In this document: one piece after another, positions 24,773 to 33,472 of the stretch
Layout of the letters: the number at the start of each line of letters is the position of its first letter
Numbering within the stretch: position 1 is the first letter of the stretch
DNA from: CAINVV01 sp037137375
GTDB lineage: Bacteria > Bacteroidota > Bacteroidia > Bacteroidales > Prolixibacteraceae
DNA: 64,000 nt
NCBI GenBank assembly: GCA_037137375.1
Contig: JBAXKJ010000001.1
Coordinates: forward strand, 124,001-188,000
Direction: 5' to 3'
Notes under the pieces: model-generated
What the model was told of the DNA's origin: nothing
Databases searched by the model: none
What the model saw: the letters and a program-made list of their open reading frames with translations, nothing else
Translations under genes and position numbers: made by a program

Positions 24773-27700
24773 ATGAAGAAACTAGTTTCAATTACAATAA
24801 TGGTCTCCCTGATCCTGGCATTCAGTTTCAACGGCAATGCTCAGATCAATCGGACTGTCAACACCAAAGTCGCAGATGCCTTGGCACAGGTGCCTACGAA
24901 GGATTATGCCAGATTGAATGCGCTGATGAGTGAAATGGCAGACCTCAAAGAAGAGGGTCTTGCACTCATTACCGCCAAAATAATTCCTCCTGGAACAGGA
25001 GATGATGTAGCAGCCAGATTCGTGGTAGCAAGTTTAGCAAAATATGTATCCCAGTTTGGCAAAGAAAAGGATAAACGTATGGTTGAAAGAGGATTACAGA
25101 ATGCCCTGAAAACCGCTACAGACAAGGATATCCAATCTTTTTACCTGACTCAGCTCTATTTTGTTGCCACCCCTGCTTCGGTTTCTACCCTGAGCCAATA
25201 CCTTCAGGACGATCAACTTTGCGACGCATCAGTCAAGGTATTGCTTGCAATTGCTACTCCATCTGTCGGAAAGGCGATGCTGAATGCATTCGAAAATGCC
25301 CGGGGAATTCCTGCCATGGCGCTTGCAAAAGCCTTCGGTCAGATGAAAATGGAAGCTGCCACTGAGGCGTTAAACAGAAAGCTGGATGGTGCAGATCCTA
25401 AACTGCAAAGGGTGATCCTCGAATCTATCGGGTTGATTGGCTCCAAAACAAGCTTTGGCCTGCTGACAGAAAAGGCTTCAAAAGCACAATATCTCTACGA
25501 ACCTACCGGAGCCGTTAACGCGCTCCTTACCTATGCCAACCGGCTGGGAGAAAAATGGAACATGGATCTTTGTGATAAAGTTCTGATAGAATTAATGAGT
25601 AATTGTAAGGATACCAAACAGTTGCAATTCAGATCAGCTGCATTGGCCCTAAAAGTGAAGTACTGGGGTGTTGAAACCTTACCGCTGCTGAAGAGTGAAT
25701 TCGATCATGCCGACAAGGCTTACCGGGCTGGGGTGCTGAACCTGGCAGCCGGATTGCTGGATATTTCCGCAACCCGTCAATGGATCAATAAGGCTGTTGA
25801 GGAATCCGGTGAGAAACGAGCAGAAATAGTCGAAATGCTTGGCCGCAAAGGTGATCCCGCACTTTTGCCGGCACTGCAGCTGGCCCTGACTGATACCTCT
25901 TCTGATGCTGTCAGGCTTGCAGCCATTGAAGCCATCGCGAATATCAAGGACGATAATGCCACAAAAGCGCTGGAGGGTTATCTTTTAAGTGGCCAGGATG
26001 CCACCGCAACAGCGAAAGCCTTGTCCCGGAAACTAGACGCAGCCCATCTTAACAGATTATCTGCCGCGTTGGAAACCGCTCCAAAGTCCGCAAAAGTAGA
26101 AATCATCCGCCTGATCGGTGCCAAAGCAGTGAAATCGGATTTCGCCAAAATATTGGCCTACACGAATAATGCCGATCAGGACCTCTCAGTTGCAGCTTTT
26201 GCAGCTCTTAAGAATCTCTCTTCTGAAGAAAATATTCCTGTCTTACTGGATCTTCTGAAAAAAGCCTCCTCAAAGGAGCAGATCTTCGGTGTTCAGCAAT
26301 CCCTCATTAACGCCACTTCCCGTCTGAATGAATTGGAAAAGACCAAATTCATCAGTCAGCTGAGCAGTGCTGCCGACCCAAGCCGGACGCTCGATGTGCT
26401 TTCCCGGTTAGGGAACAGAGAGGCTTTGACCAAAGTCGTTGAGGCTTTTGGTTCTAAAGATCAGTCTGTAAAAGAAGCTGCTTTTAGTGCCTTGCTGAAA
26501 TGGAGCAGCGCCGATGCCGCTGATGCGTTGTACCAGATTTGTTCTGCAGACAAGACCTACCAGGCAAAAGCATTCAAGGGTTTTACCGATTTGGTTTCCC
26601 GTTCTGCCTTGCCCGATGATCAGAAATTGCTGCAATACCGCAAACTGATGACACTTGCAGCCAATAAGGAGCAGAAACTGATGGTGATAGACAAACTAGG
26701 TGATCTTAAGACTTTCATTACATTGGTTTATGTGTCTAAATATCTGGATGATAAGGATCTGAAATTTGCCGCTGCCTCTGCCGTCATGCAGGTTGCCCTT
26801 CCGGGATCGGGTAAGACGACGGGCCTGACCGGGGAAATCGTAAAAAATGCGCTTACAAAATCGTTACCATTAATAAAGGGTGCCGAGAGTGACTACGACA
26901 AGGAGAAAATCAAGAAATACCTGGCTTCCATGCCGGACGAAAAGGGTTTCGAACCCATGTTCAATGGCAAGGACCTGAAAGGATGGAAAGGTCTGGTGGG
27001 TAATCCAATCACACGGGCAAAGATGTCGCCGGAGGAACTTGCCGCCAAGCAGGTTTTATCCAATACGAAGGCGACAAAGAATTGGAGCGTAAAGGACAAT
27101 TCAATAACCTTCAATGGAGACGGTGACAACCTCTGTTCCGAAAAGCAGTATGGCGATTTCGAGATGATTGTCGACTGGCGAATCACGAAGAAAGGCGATA
27201 GCGGTATCTATCTGAGGGGTTCCCCGCAGGTTCAGATCTGGGATACCTCCCGAGTGGAAGTTGGTGCACAGGTAGGATCCGGCGGACTTTACAACAACGC
27301 CAAGTACAGGAGCACCCCGCTCAAGGTAGCCGACAATCCGATTAATGACTGGAATCATTTCTATATCAAGATGATCGGGGAGAGGGTAACTGTTTATTTG
27401 AATGGCATCCTGGTAGTGGATAATGTTATTCTGGAGAATTACTGGGACCGTTCGATCCCGATTTTCCCGAAAGAGGCGATCGAATTGCAGGCTCATGGCA
27501 CCGACCTGGCTTTCAGGGATATTTATGTCAGGGAGATCAGCGATAACCGTTATGCGGTAACACCGGAAGAGCAAAAGGAAGGATTTGTACCGCTTTTCAA
27601 CGGCGTTAATTTTGAGGGCTGGACGGGCAATACCGTAGACTATGAAGTCAAAAACGGTGAAATTGTGCTGAATATTGATAATGGTCCGTCGCATGGAAAC

Positions 27701-28171
27701 CTCTTCACCCAGGGTGAATACAGGGATTTCATCTATCGTTTCGAATTTCAGCTGACCCCGGGCGCCAACAATGGTTTGGGCATCCGTGCACCGCTGGAAG
27801 GCGATGCCGCCTATGTCGGTATGGAACTCCAGATCCTGGATGACGATGCGCCGGTCTATTCGCAGTTGCAGCCTTACCAGTATCATGGATCCGTTTACGG
27901 GGTGATTCCTGCAAAGAGGGGTTCGTTAAAGCCCACAGGTCAATGGAATTATGAGGAGGTTGTTGTAAAAGGCAACAATGTAAAGGTCATCCTGAACGGC
28001 AATGTCATTACAGATGGGGATATCCAGAAAGCCAGCAGAAATGGCACGATGGATCACCGCGATCATCCCGGACTCAACCGTGCCACAGGCCATATTGGCT
28101 TCCTCGGACACGGTTCTGTAGTGAAGTTCAGGAATATCCGGATCAAAGAAATTACACCAATTTCCGGATAA
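24773..28171 (+). CDS. HEAT-repeat protein with two C-terminal DUF1080 (3-keto-disaccharide hydrolase) domains
   Basis: A 1132-residue exported protein. A signal peptide (KKLVSITIMVSLILAFSFNGNAQ) is followed by about 650 residues of HEAT-like alpha-helical repeats, for example VRLAAIEAIANIKDDNATKA. Two DUF1080 beta-sandwich domains follow, each opening with the hallmark: FEPMFNGKDLKGW (about 728) and FVPLFNGVNFEGW (about 939). Each has the expected core (GDSGIYLRG in the first; NNGLGIRAP in the second) and a closing FRNI/FRDI strand. DUF1080 domains hydrolyse 3-keto-glycosides made by Gfo/Idh/MocA enzymes, and such an enzyme is encoded just upstream across the REP cluster. The HEAT part may be a scaffold for large glycans or partner proteins. 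Activity of each DUF1080 copy is not proven by sequence. Confidence 0.88.
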   Translation: MKKLVSITIMVSLILAFSFNGNAQINRTVNTKVADALAQVPTKDYARLNALMSEMADLKEEGLALITAKIIPPGTGDDVAARFVVASLAKYVSQFGKEKDKRMVERGLQNALKTATDKDIQSFYLTQLYFVATPASVSTLSQYLQDDQLCDASVKVLLAIATPSVGKAMLNAFENARGIPAMALAKAFGQMKMEAATEALNRKLDGADPKLQRVILESIGLIGSKTSFGLLTEKASKAQYLYEPTGAVNALLTYANRLGEKWNMDLCDKVLIELMSNCKDTKQLQFRSAALALKVKYWGVETLPLLKSEFDHADKAYRAGVLNLAAGLLDISATRQWINKAVEESGEKRAEIVEMLGRKGDPALLPALQLALTDTSSDAVRLAAIEAIANIKDDNATKALEGYLLSGQDATATAKALSRKLDAAHLNRLSAALETAPKSAKVEIIRLIGAKAVKSDFAKILAYTNNADQDLSVAAFAALKNLSSEENIPVLLDLLKKASSKEQIFGVQQSLINATSRLNELEKTKFISQLSSAADPSRTLDVLSRLGNREALTKVVEAFGSKDQSVKEAAFSALLKWSSADAADALYQICSADKTYQAKAFKGFTDLVSRSALPDDQKLLQYRKLMTLAANKEQKLMVIDKLGDLKTFITLVYVSKYLDDKDLKFAAASAVMQVALPGSGKTTGLTGEIVKNALTKSLPLIKGAESDYDKEKIKKYLASMPDEKGFEPMFNGKDLKGWKGLVGNPITRAKMSPEELAAKQVLSNTKATKNWSVKDNSITFNGDGDNLCSEKQYGDFEMIVDWRITKKGDSGIYLRGSPQVQIWDTSRVEVGAQVGSGGLYNNAKYRSTPLKVADNPINDWNHFYIKMIGERVTVYLNGILVVDNVILENYWDRSIPIFPKEAIELQAHGTDLAFRDIYVREISDNRYAVTPEEQKEGFVPLFNGVNFEGWTGNTVDYEVKNGEIVLNIDNGPSHGNLFTQGEYRDFIYRFEFQLTPGANNGLGIRAPLEGDAAYVGMELQILDDDAPVYSQLQPYQYHGSVYGVIPAKRGSLKPTGQWNYEEVVVKGNNVKVILNGNVITDGDIQKASRNGTMDHRDHPGLNRATGHIGFLGHGSVVKFRNIRIKEITPISG

Positions 28172-28176
28172 ACGTA

Positions 28177-28184
28177 TAACTTTG
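28177..28184 (+). promoter_or_regulatory. Candidate -7 element for argS
   Basis: TAACTTTG (TAnnTTTG) lies 45 nt before the argS ATG, just after the stop of the HEAT/DUF1080 gene. The -33 region is poor. The following spacer (28193-28222) is a pyrimidine-rich simple repeat (TAATTTTCAAATTTTCATA). Confidence 0.45.
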
Positions 28185-28229
28185 CCCCCCTGTAATTTTC
28201 AAATTTTCATATTTTCCAACTTAGTTTTG

Positions 28230-30020
28230 ATGAATATAGAATTAATCATAAAAGATAAGGTAGCAGAGGCGATCAGTTCGTTGTACGGCCAAACTATTGA
28301 ATCCTCTCAGGTACAGGTACAACTGACCCGCAGTGAGTTTGAAGGTGACCAGACCGTGATGGTCTTTCCCTTCCTTAAACTTACCAGGAAATCGCCGGAA
28401 GCAACAGCTACCGAAATAGGGGAGTACCTCACCTCGAACTTAAAGGAAGTTTCAGGTTTTAATGTGGTGAAGGGATTCCTGAACCTGGTGATTGACAACA
28501 GTTACTGGATCGAACAGTTGAATGAGGCGGCAACTGCCGGGAAATATGGTTTCACGGTAGCCGGACAGGAATCGGAGCTGGTGATGATCGAATATTCCTC
28601 TCCAAATACCAATAAACCACTGCATCTTGGGCATATTCGCAACAACCTGTTGGGATATTCCCTTGCTGAGGTTATGAAAGCCAATGGTTACAAGGTCGTT
28701 AAGACCAATATTGTCAACGACAGGGGTGTACATATCTGTAAATCGATGGTGGCCTGGCTGAAATTTGGTCATGGCGAAACACCCGAAACCAACGGTAAGA
28801 AGGGCGATCACCTGGTTGGCGAATATTATGTAAGATTCGACCAGCAGTACAAGCAGGAGATCGCGGAGCTGATTGCCGCTGGAAGAACCGAAGATCAAGC
28901 CAAGGATGAAGCTCCCTGCATGGCAGAAACCCGTGAAATGCTACTCAAATGGGAGGCCAACGATCCGGCGGTCCGTCATCTTTGGAAGACCATGAATGGC
29001 TGGGTCTATGCAGGTTTCGATGAAACCTACAAGACGCTCGGCGTTGATTTCGATAAAATTTATTACGAATCAGATACCTACACAATTGGCCGCGACGAGG
29101 TGTTACGGGGCGTAAAGGAAGGGATCTTTCAGCAGGAGAGTGACACTTCTGTCTGGGCTAATCTCGAAAAGGAGGGCCTCGACAAGAAGATCCTGCTACG
29201 TTCGGATGGCACTTCAGTTTACATCACGCAGGACATTGGAACCGCCCAACTCCGCTACCGCGATTATCCCATCGATCACATGATCTATGTGGTTGGTAAT
29301 GAGCAGATCTATCATTTTCAGGTACTTTCTCACCTGCTCGACAAGCTGGGATATAAATGGGGAAAAGATCTTTACCATTTTCCTTATGGTATGGTCGAAC
29401 TTCCGAATGGACGCATGAAATCACGCGAAGGAACAGTTGTCGATGCCGATGATCTCGTAGCCGGGATGGTCGATGTGGCCAGGTCAGTTTCTCTGGAGCT
29501 AGGCAAACTAGAGGGTTACAGCGAAGAAGAGAAGGAGAATATCTATCGAATCGTTGCCCTTGGAGCCCTGAAATATTTCATCCTGAAGGTTGATCCGAAG
29601 AAGACCATGACCTTCAATCCGGAGGAGTCGATAGATTTCAACGGCAATACCGGACCCTTTATTCAATACACTTATGCCCGTATCCAGAGTATCCTCCGGA
29701 AGGCAAACGATACTGGAATTTCCATCCCCGGAAGGGCGGAAACTGAGGTGCTAAATGAGAAGGAAAGGGTCTTGCTAAAGACGATCTCCCTGTTTCCGGA
29801 AATTGTCAAGGAGGCAGGAACCGCCCATAGTCCGGCGGTTGTGGCCAATTATGTATATGATCTTGTGAAGGAATTCAATTCATTCTATCATGATTTTTCA
29901 ATCTTGAATGAACCTGATGTCGCCATTCGGGATTTCAGGCTGGTCATGACACAGATGGTTGGCAAAATCATTAAAAACGGATTTTCGCTTTTAGGTATAC
30001 AGGTTCCGGAAAGAATGTAG
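28230..30020 (+). CDS. argS: Arginyl-tRNA synthetase
   Basis: A 596-residue class I aminoacyl-tRNA synthetase that charges tRNA-Arg. I start it at the ATG at 28230 (MNIELIIKDKVAEAI); the frame opens 48 bp earlier but runs through a simple repeat. The N-terminal Add-1 domain contains FEGDQTVMVFPFLKLTRKSP. The ATP site signature SSPNTNKPLHLGHIRNN has HLGH at 132-135. The second signature is MKSREGTVV near residue 396, in place of KMSKS, as is normal for ArgS. The C-terminal anticodon-binding DALR domain begins near GPFIQYTYARI and ends with the family's usual LLGIQVPERM. Length is normal. This is a core gene and a useful marker for placing the organism. Confidence 0.97.
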   Translation: MNIELIIKDKVAEAISSLYGQTIESSQVQVQLTRSEFEGDQTVMVFPFLKLTRKSPEATATEIGEYLTSNLKEVSGFNVVKGFLNLVIDNSYWIEQLNEAATAGKYGFTVAGQESELVMIEYSSPNTNKPLHLGHIRNNLLGYSLAEVMKANGYKVVKTNIVNDRGVHICKSMVAWLKFGHGETPETNGKKGDHLVGEYYVRFDQQYKQEIAELIAAGRTEDQAKDEAPCMAETREMLLKWEANDPAVRHLWKTMNGWVYAGFDETYKTLGVDFDKIYYESDTYTIGRDEVLRGVKEGIFQQESDTSVWANLEKEGLDKKILLRSDGTSVYITQDIGTAQLRYRDYPIDHMIYVVGNEQIYHFQVLSHLLDKLGYKWGKDLYHFPYGMVELPNGRMKSREGTVVDADDLVAGMVDVARSVSLELGKLEGYSEEEKENIYRIVALGALKYFILKVDPKKTMTFNPEESIDFNGNTGPFIQYTYARIQSILRKANDTGISIPGRAETEVLNEKERVLLKTISLFPEIVKEAGTAHSPAVVANYVYDLVKEFNSFYHDFSILNEPDVAIRDFRLVMTQMVGKIIKNGFSLLGIQVPERM

Positions 30021-30039
30021 CCAGTATAGATAAGAAAAC

Positions 30040-31203
30040 ATGAAAGCCTTTGTAGTATTTTGGATCGTGCTATTTTCATTTGTCACGCTGGGGGAGGCAA
30101 AAACAAAGAAAGTCCCTGGTATGGTGGTCGATCATCTTCCCGCTTCCTCTAAAACATTTATCGGGTCACCCAGTATTGTCATTCTTCCAAACGGCGACTA
30201 TATTGCTTCGCATGATTTTTTCGGTCCAGCTACAAGTGAACACGAGCAGGCCCGGACAGCAATTTTTAACTCCGCTGATAAGGGAAAATCCTGGAATAAA
30301 ATTTCAGAAATCAAGGGTCAGTTCTGGTCGAATCTTTTTGTTCACGAAGACAATCTTTATATCATGGGATGTTGGAAACATCATGGAAACATGATTATCC
30401 GGCGATCTTTGGACGGTGGGAAAAGTTGGACCGAACCAATGGATAGTTCCAGCGGATTATTGCGGGAAGGTGAGTTTCACACGGCTCCAATGCCAATGGT
30501 TTACTGGAAAGGCAGGCTCTGCAGGGCTTTTGAAAATGCGAAATCCAATACATCCGAATGGGGAAAGCGCTATTCAGCCGGGGTGATCTCAATTCCGGAG
30601 GAAGCGGATTTGTTAAAGGCTTCCAATTGGACAACTACCAATTTCCTGCCTTATGATTCCACTTACCTGAAAGGAAAGTTCGGTGGATGGCTGGAGGGCA
30701 ATGCCGTTGTTGCTCCTGATGGCAGTTTAGTTGATTTTTTAAGGGTTGCAACCAGCGAAAATGGAAGAGATCTGGCAGCGATCGTCCAGATCAGTGAAGA
30801 TGGTCGCACGGCCTCTTTTGATCCATCAACCGGCTTCTTTGATTTCGATGGAGGTTCGAGGAAGTTTTCAATAAGGTATGATCATCTCTCCGGGCGGTAT
30901 TGGACGATATCGAATAGGTTAACTAAAGAATATAACTCTTTACCTGCTGGTTCTGTGCGCAATACCCTTATTCTTAAAAGCTCCTTGGATCTGAGAAATT
31001 GGGAGGTAACAAAAGTACTTTTACATGCGCCTGATGTCAAAAAGCATGGATTTCAGTATGTTGACTGGCAATTTGATGGAAAGGATATCATTTTTCTCTC
31101 CAGAACGGCTTTTGATGATAGCTTTGGTGGTGCAGATAACTATCACAATGCCAATTATCTGACCTTTCACAGAATCAAAAATTTCAGAAAACTGGCAAAG
31201 TAG
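30040..31203 (+). CDS. Exported sialidase-fold (BNR/Asp-box) protein
   Basis: A 387-residue protein with a signal peptide (KAFVVFWIVLFSFVTLGEA) and a six-bladed beta-propeller of the exo-alpha-sialidase superfamily. Two Asp-boxes (SxDxGxxW) are clear: SADKGKSW (about 78-85) and SLDGGKSW (about 123-130). An FIGSPSIVILPNGDYIASHD opening corresponds to the first blade. I do not see a convincing full set of the sialidase arginine triad, so the enzyme may act on another glycan or merely bind sugars. It follows argS by 19 bp without a recognisable promoter. Location is periplasm or surface. Confidence 0.8.
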   Translation: MKAFVVFWIVLFSFVTLGEAKTKKVPGMVVDHLPASSKTFIGSPSIVILPNGDYIASHDFFGPATSEHEQARTAIFNSADKGKSWNKISEIKGQFWSNLFVHEDNLYIMGCWKHHGNMIIRRSLDGGKSWTEPMDSSSGLLREGEFHTAPMPMVYWKGRLCRAFENAKSNTSEWGKRYSAGVISIPEEADLLKASNWTTTNFLPYDSTYLKGKFGGWLEGNAVVAPDGSLVDFLRVATSENGRDLAAIVQISEDGRTASFDPSTGFFDFDGGSRKFSIRYDHLSGRYWTISNRLTKEYNSLPAGSVRNTLILKSSLDLRNWEVTKVLLHAPDVKKHGFQYVDWQFDGKDIIFLSRTAFDDSFGGADNYHNANYLTFHRIKNFRKLAK

Positions 31204-31221
31204 GATTTTACAGGACGGGCA

Positions 31222-31251
31222 ATTGAAATTTGCCAAAAAGAATTAAATTTG
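31222..31251 (+). promoter_or_regulatory. Promoter of tRNA-Gly
   Basis: ATTG (31222-31225), 18 bp, TAAATTTG (31244-31251) is an almost ideal Bacteroidota promoter. Transcription would start about 10 nt before the tRNA at 31269. Confidence 0.65.
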
Positions 31252-31268
31252 CATTTCGAATAAAAAAT

Positions 31269-31341
31269 GCGGAAGTAGCTCAGTCGGTAGAGCATCAGCT
31301 TCCCAAGCTGAGGGTCGCGAGTTCGAATCTCGTTTTCCGCT
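31269..31341 (+). tRNA. tRNA-Gly (anticodon CCC)
   Basis: A 73-nt cloverleaf folds perfectly: acceptor GCGGAAG with TTTCCGC plus discriminator T, D-arm GCTC/GAGC, anticodon stem TCAGC/GCTGA with loop TTCCCAA (anticodon CCC, reading GGG), 5-nt variable loop, and T-arm GCGAG/CTCGT with TTCGAAT. The CCA is not encoded. Confidence 0.96.
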
Positions 31342-31354
31342 CAATAGTAAATTG

Positions 31355-31384
31355 AGAGTTAGATTAATTTCTGACTCTTTTTTT
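31355..31384 (+). terminator. Intrinsic terminator after tRNA-Gly
   Basis: AGAGTTAGA (31355-31363) pairs with TCTGACTCT (31370-31378; one G-T pair), loop TTAATT, followed by six more T. It ends the tRNA transcript 14 nt after the mature 3' end. Confidence 0.85.
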
Positions 31385-31405
31385 ATTGGCGCAACATAGG
31401 TGCAA

Positions 31406-31428
31406 CAAATTTCTTGAAATGAAATTTG
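31406..31428. repeat. 8-bp inverted repeat downstream of the tRNA
   Basis: CAAATTTC (31406-31413) and GAAATTTG (31421-31428) are perfect inverted arms around a 7-nt spacer. It lies 65 bp from the tRNA end in an AT-rich 284-bp gene-free stretch (31342-31625) that otherwise holds only the terminator. It could be a protein-binding site, for instance a former integrase arm site, but no integrase or duplicated tRNA end was found. Confidence 0.4.
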
Positions 31429-31625
31429 ACTTGCGTAACGGAGGAATAGAGACCATCAATTTTATCAACCGAAACCTTCCAATATTCAAATTACTTCATT
31501 AAATTTACAATGCATAATTATCCCGAGAGTACCTAACTGAAGAAATTTCAACTAATCAAGTTTACCTAATATATTGACTATTTGAAGTAATTTACCAAAA
31601 GTAACCATAGTAAAGTGATAATACA

Positions 31626-32165
31626 ATGACAATTAAAACGTTTTGGACAATCTTCCTCAAAATTCTGGGATTGTGGTTTTTATTTGTAAGCTTATCTGCA
31701 ATTGCAACACTTTTTTCTTTTCTATTTATTGCATTTCAAAATGTTAATTCACCGGGCATTGAAAAATTCCTTCTGGCTTTTAGCTTTATTTTACTTTGTG
31801 CAGGGTTTTTCATTTTTATCCTATGGCTTTTGGTTTTCAAAACTGCATGGGTAATAGAAAAATTTAAACTTACCAAGGATTTTTCAGAAGAGAAATTAGA
31901 ACTAAACATGGAATGGTCTACGATCATGACAATCGCAACAATAGTCATTGGGGGAATCATTTTTATTGACAGTATACCTTTACTTTGTAAGCAATTATAT
32001 TCATTTTTCCAGAAAGGAACATTTTTCAAGGATACTCAGGAATCAATTTGGATCATTTTTTATTTTGTCAAGGCACTTCTTGGATATCTCTTGATGACAA
32101 ACAGTAGATATGTAGTAAATTTTATTGTCAGACAAAATATAAAAAACGAGATTGGTGAGATTTGA
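31626..32165 (+). CDS. Hypothetical membrane protein
   Basis: A 179-residue AT-rich gene encoding about four transmembrane helices: IFLKILGLWFLFVSLSAIA, then LLAFSFILLCAGFFIFILW, then MTIATIVIGGIIFIDSIPLL and a last one around WIIFYFVKALLGYLLM. The N-terminus is probably cytoplasmic. I do not recognise the family. The stop codon overlaps an ATG of the next frame (TGATG at 32163-32167), so the two genes are likely transcribed together. Base composition is lower in GC than the genes before the tRNA, consistent with accessory DNA. Confidence 0.7.
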   Translation: MTIKTFWTIFLKILGLWFLFVSLSAIATLFSFLFIAFQNVNSPGIEKFLLAFSFILLCAGFFIFILWLLVFKTAWVIEKFKLTKDFSEEKLELNMEWSTIMTIATIVIGGIIFIDSIPLLCKQLYSFFQKGTFFKDTQESIWIIFYFVKALLGYLLMTNSRYVVNFIVRQNIKNEIGEI

Positions 32166-32188
32166 TGAGGAACGTTAGGCCCAATTAT

Positions 32189-32869
32189 ATGAGAAATCAA
32201 ATAGCCATTCTTTTATTATTAGCGCTGACATTTCAAATTGCATTTGGCCAGAGAAAAGACCAGGATTTGAAAAGGTTCAGTGCAGACTCCATATCTGGAA
32301 TATATATTCCCAAAGACCTTGACGATTGTTTTAAGCAAATTGACGGTTTTTGGAGTGATTCCATAAAGACCCAGGCAAAACTTCATAGTGAAGCTTATTT
32401 TAGCATGAGCGCACATCATGGCTTTGGACAGTGGATGAGAAATAATTGGCAACTCTGGGGTGGCTCAAGACTATCGAAATACTTCAATGACATGGGGGTA
32501 GACCATCCGGACGACATGTCAGGAATTATACTTAAAAGTTATCACAGATATTTAACAGGAAATGACATCAATCTTCAACAGCAAATAGAAGATTCCAAAA
32601 CCTGGTGGAAAGAGAACAATAACCCAACTAGTGATATATTCCCGAATGGTGAAAAAGATTTAGAATTTAATACCAAATTATTCTACAGATTAAAGGACGG
32701 GAAATCAGCCATCATTCACATACAATCTAATTCGAATACCGATAAAGTATGGGTATATGTCTATCATTTTGGATGGAAACAACTTTCAATGGATGAATTG
32801 AGACAGATCAGGTCATCATCTCTTGAAAAAAGAGAAGAAACAATCAGAACATTATTTGGAAAACAATAA
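32189..32869 (+). CDS. Exported DUF6794-like hypothetical protein
   Basis: A 226-residue protein. The ATG at 32189 gives a compact signal peptide (RNQIAILLLLALTFQIAFG); an alternative ATG at 32165 overlaps the upstream stop and adds eight residues. The mature part begins with GIYIPKDLDDCFKQIDGFW, a helix-rich stretch followed by GFGQWMRNNWQLWGGSRLSKYF, which fits the DUF6794 family common in Bacteroidota. The C-terminal third may be a small beta-rich unit. Function unknown. It is coupled to the preceding membrane-protein gene. Confidence 0.72.
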   Translation: MRNQIAILLLLALTFQIAFGQRKDQDLKRFSADSISGIYIPKDLDDCFKQIDGFWSDSIKTQAKLHSEAYFSMSAHHGFGQWMRNNWQLWGGSRLSKYFNDMGVDHPDDMSGIILKSYHRYLTGNDINLQQQIEDSKTWWKENNNPTSDIFPNGEKDLEFNTKLFYRLKDGKSAIIHIQSNSNTDKVWVYVYHFGWKQLSMDELRQIRSSSLEKREETIRTLFGKQ

Positions 32870-32935
32870 TAACAGACCCTTAAAGCAACAACGCGCAACC
32901 AGTGCAATTAATTGATTAACAGACTAAAGATAATA

Positions 32936-33394
32936 ATGAACCACATGAATAATTGGGAGACCCTTATCACGTTCACCTATCCACACGAAGCCCATATGGC
33001 AAAGGGATTCCTTGAATCTAAAGGAATTGAAACAATGATTCAGGACGAAATGACTACTCAGGTTAAAAACTTTTTGTCAAATGCAATAGGTGGAGTAAAA
33101 CTTTTAGTTCAGAAAGAGGATTATGAGCATGGCCTGGCAGCTCTCAAAACAGGTGGATTTATTCAGGACGAAGGTCACAAAACAGAAGAAGTCAGGACTG
33201 TTTATATTGATAAATCATATGATAAGACCTTTTGTCCTTTTTGCAAATCGAATTTTATTGGTAAAGTAAAAGGTATCAATATACTAACCCCTATCTTTTA
33301 CTTTTTTAGTGGGGCCATTATACCTATTATAAATCAAAGATTCAAATGTTATGATTGTGAAAAAGAATGGAGATATAGGAAAGCCAGAGGATAA
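32936..33394 (+). CDS. DUF2007 protein with C-terminal zinc ribbon
   Basis: About 152 residues from the ATG at 32936 (another at 32945 is possible; the frame is open from 32912). The N-terminal DUF2007 domain is clear: WETLITFTYPHEAHMAKGFL, then ESKGIETMIQDE and a GGVKLLVQKEDYEHGLAAL segment, a small ferredoxin-like fold thought to bind a ligand or signal. The C-terminal part has two cysteine pairs, FCPFCKSNF and FKCYDCEKEW, about 40 residues apart with a hydrophobic stretch between them, forming a zinc-ribbon-like knuckle. Role unknown; DUF2007 proteins are sometimes proposed to be signal transducers. Part of the AT-rich gene group behind the tRNA. Confidence 0.8.
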   Translation: MNHMNNWETLITFTYPHEAHMAKGFLESKGIETMIQDEMTTQVKNFLSNAIGGVKLLVQKEDYEHGLAALKTGGFIQDEGHKTEEVRTVYIDKSYDKTFCPFCKSNFIGKVKGINILTPIFYFFSGAIIPIINQRFKCYDCEKEWRYRKARG

Positions 33395-33472
33395 AGCATT
33401 CCATTTCCATTACTGTAAATGTTTCAGAAAATATCATATTTAAAAACTTGGCAAAAAACGTTGACAATAACT

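Noticed and set aside
31385..31625. Integrase gene remnant after the tRNA
   Set aside because: Neither strand gives a reading frame with tyrosine recombinase motifs; only the short inverted repeat remains as a hint.
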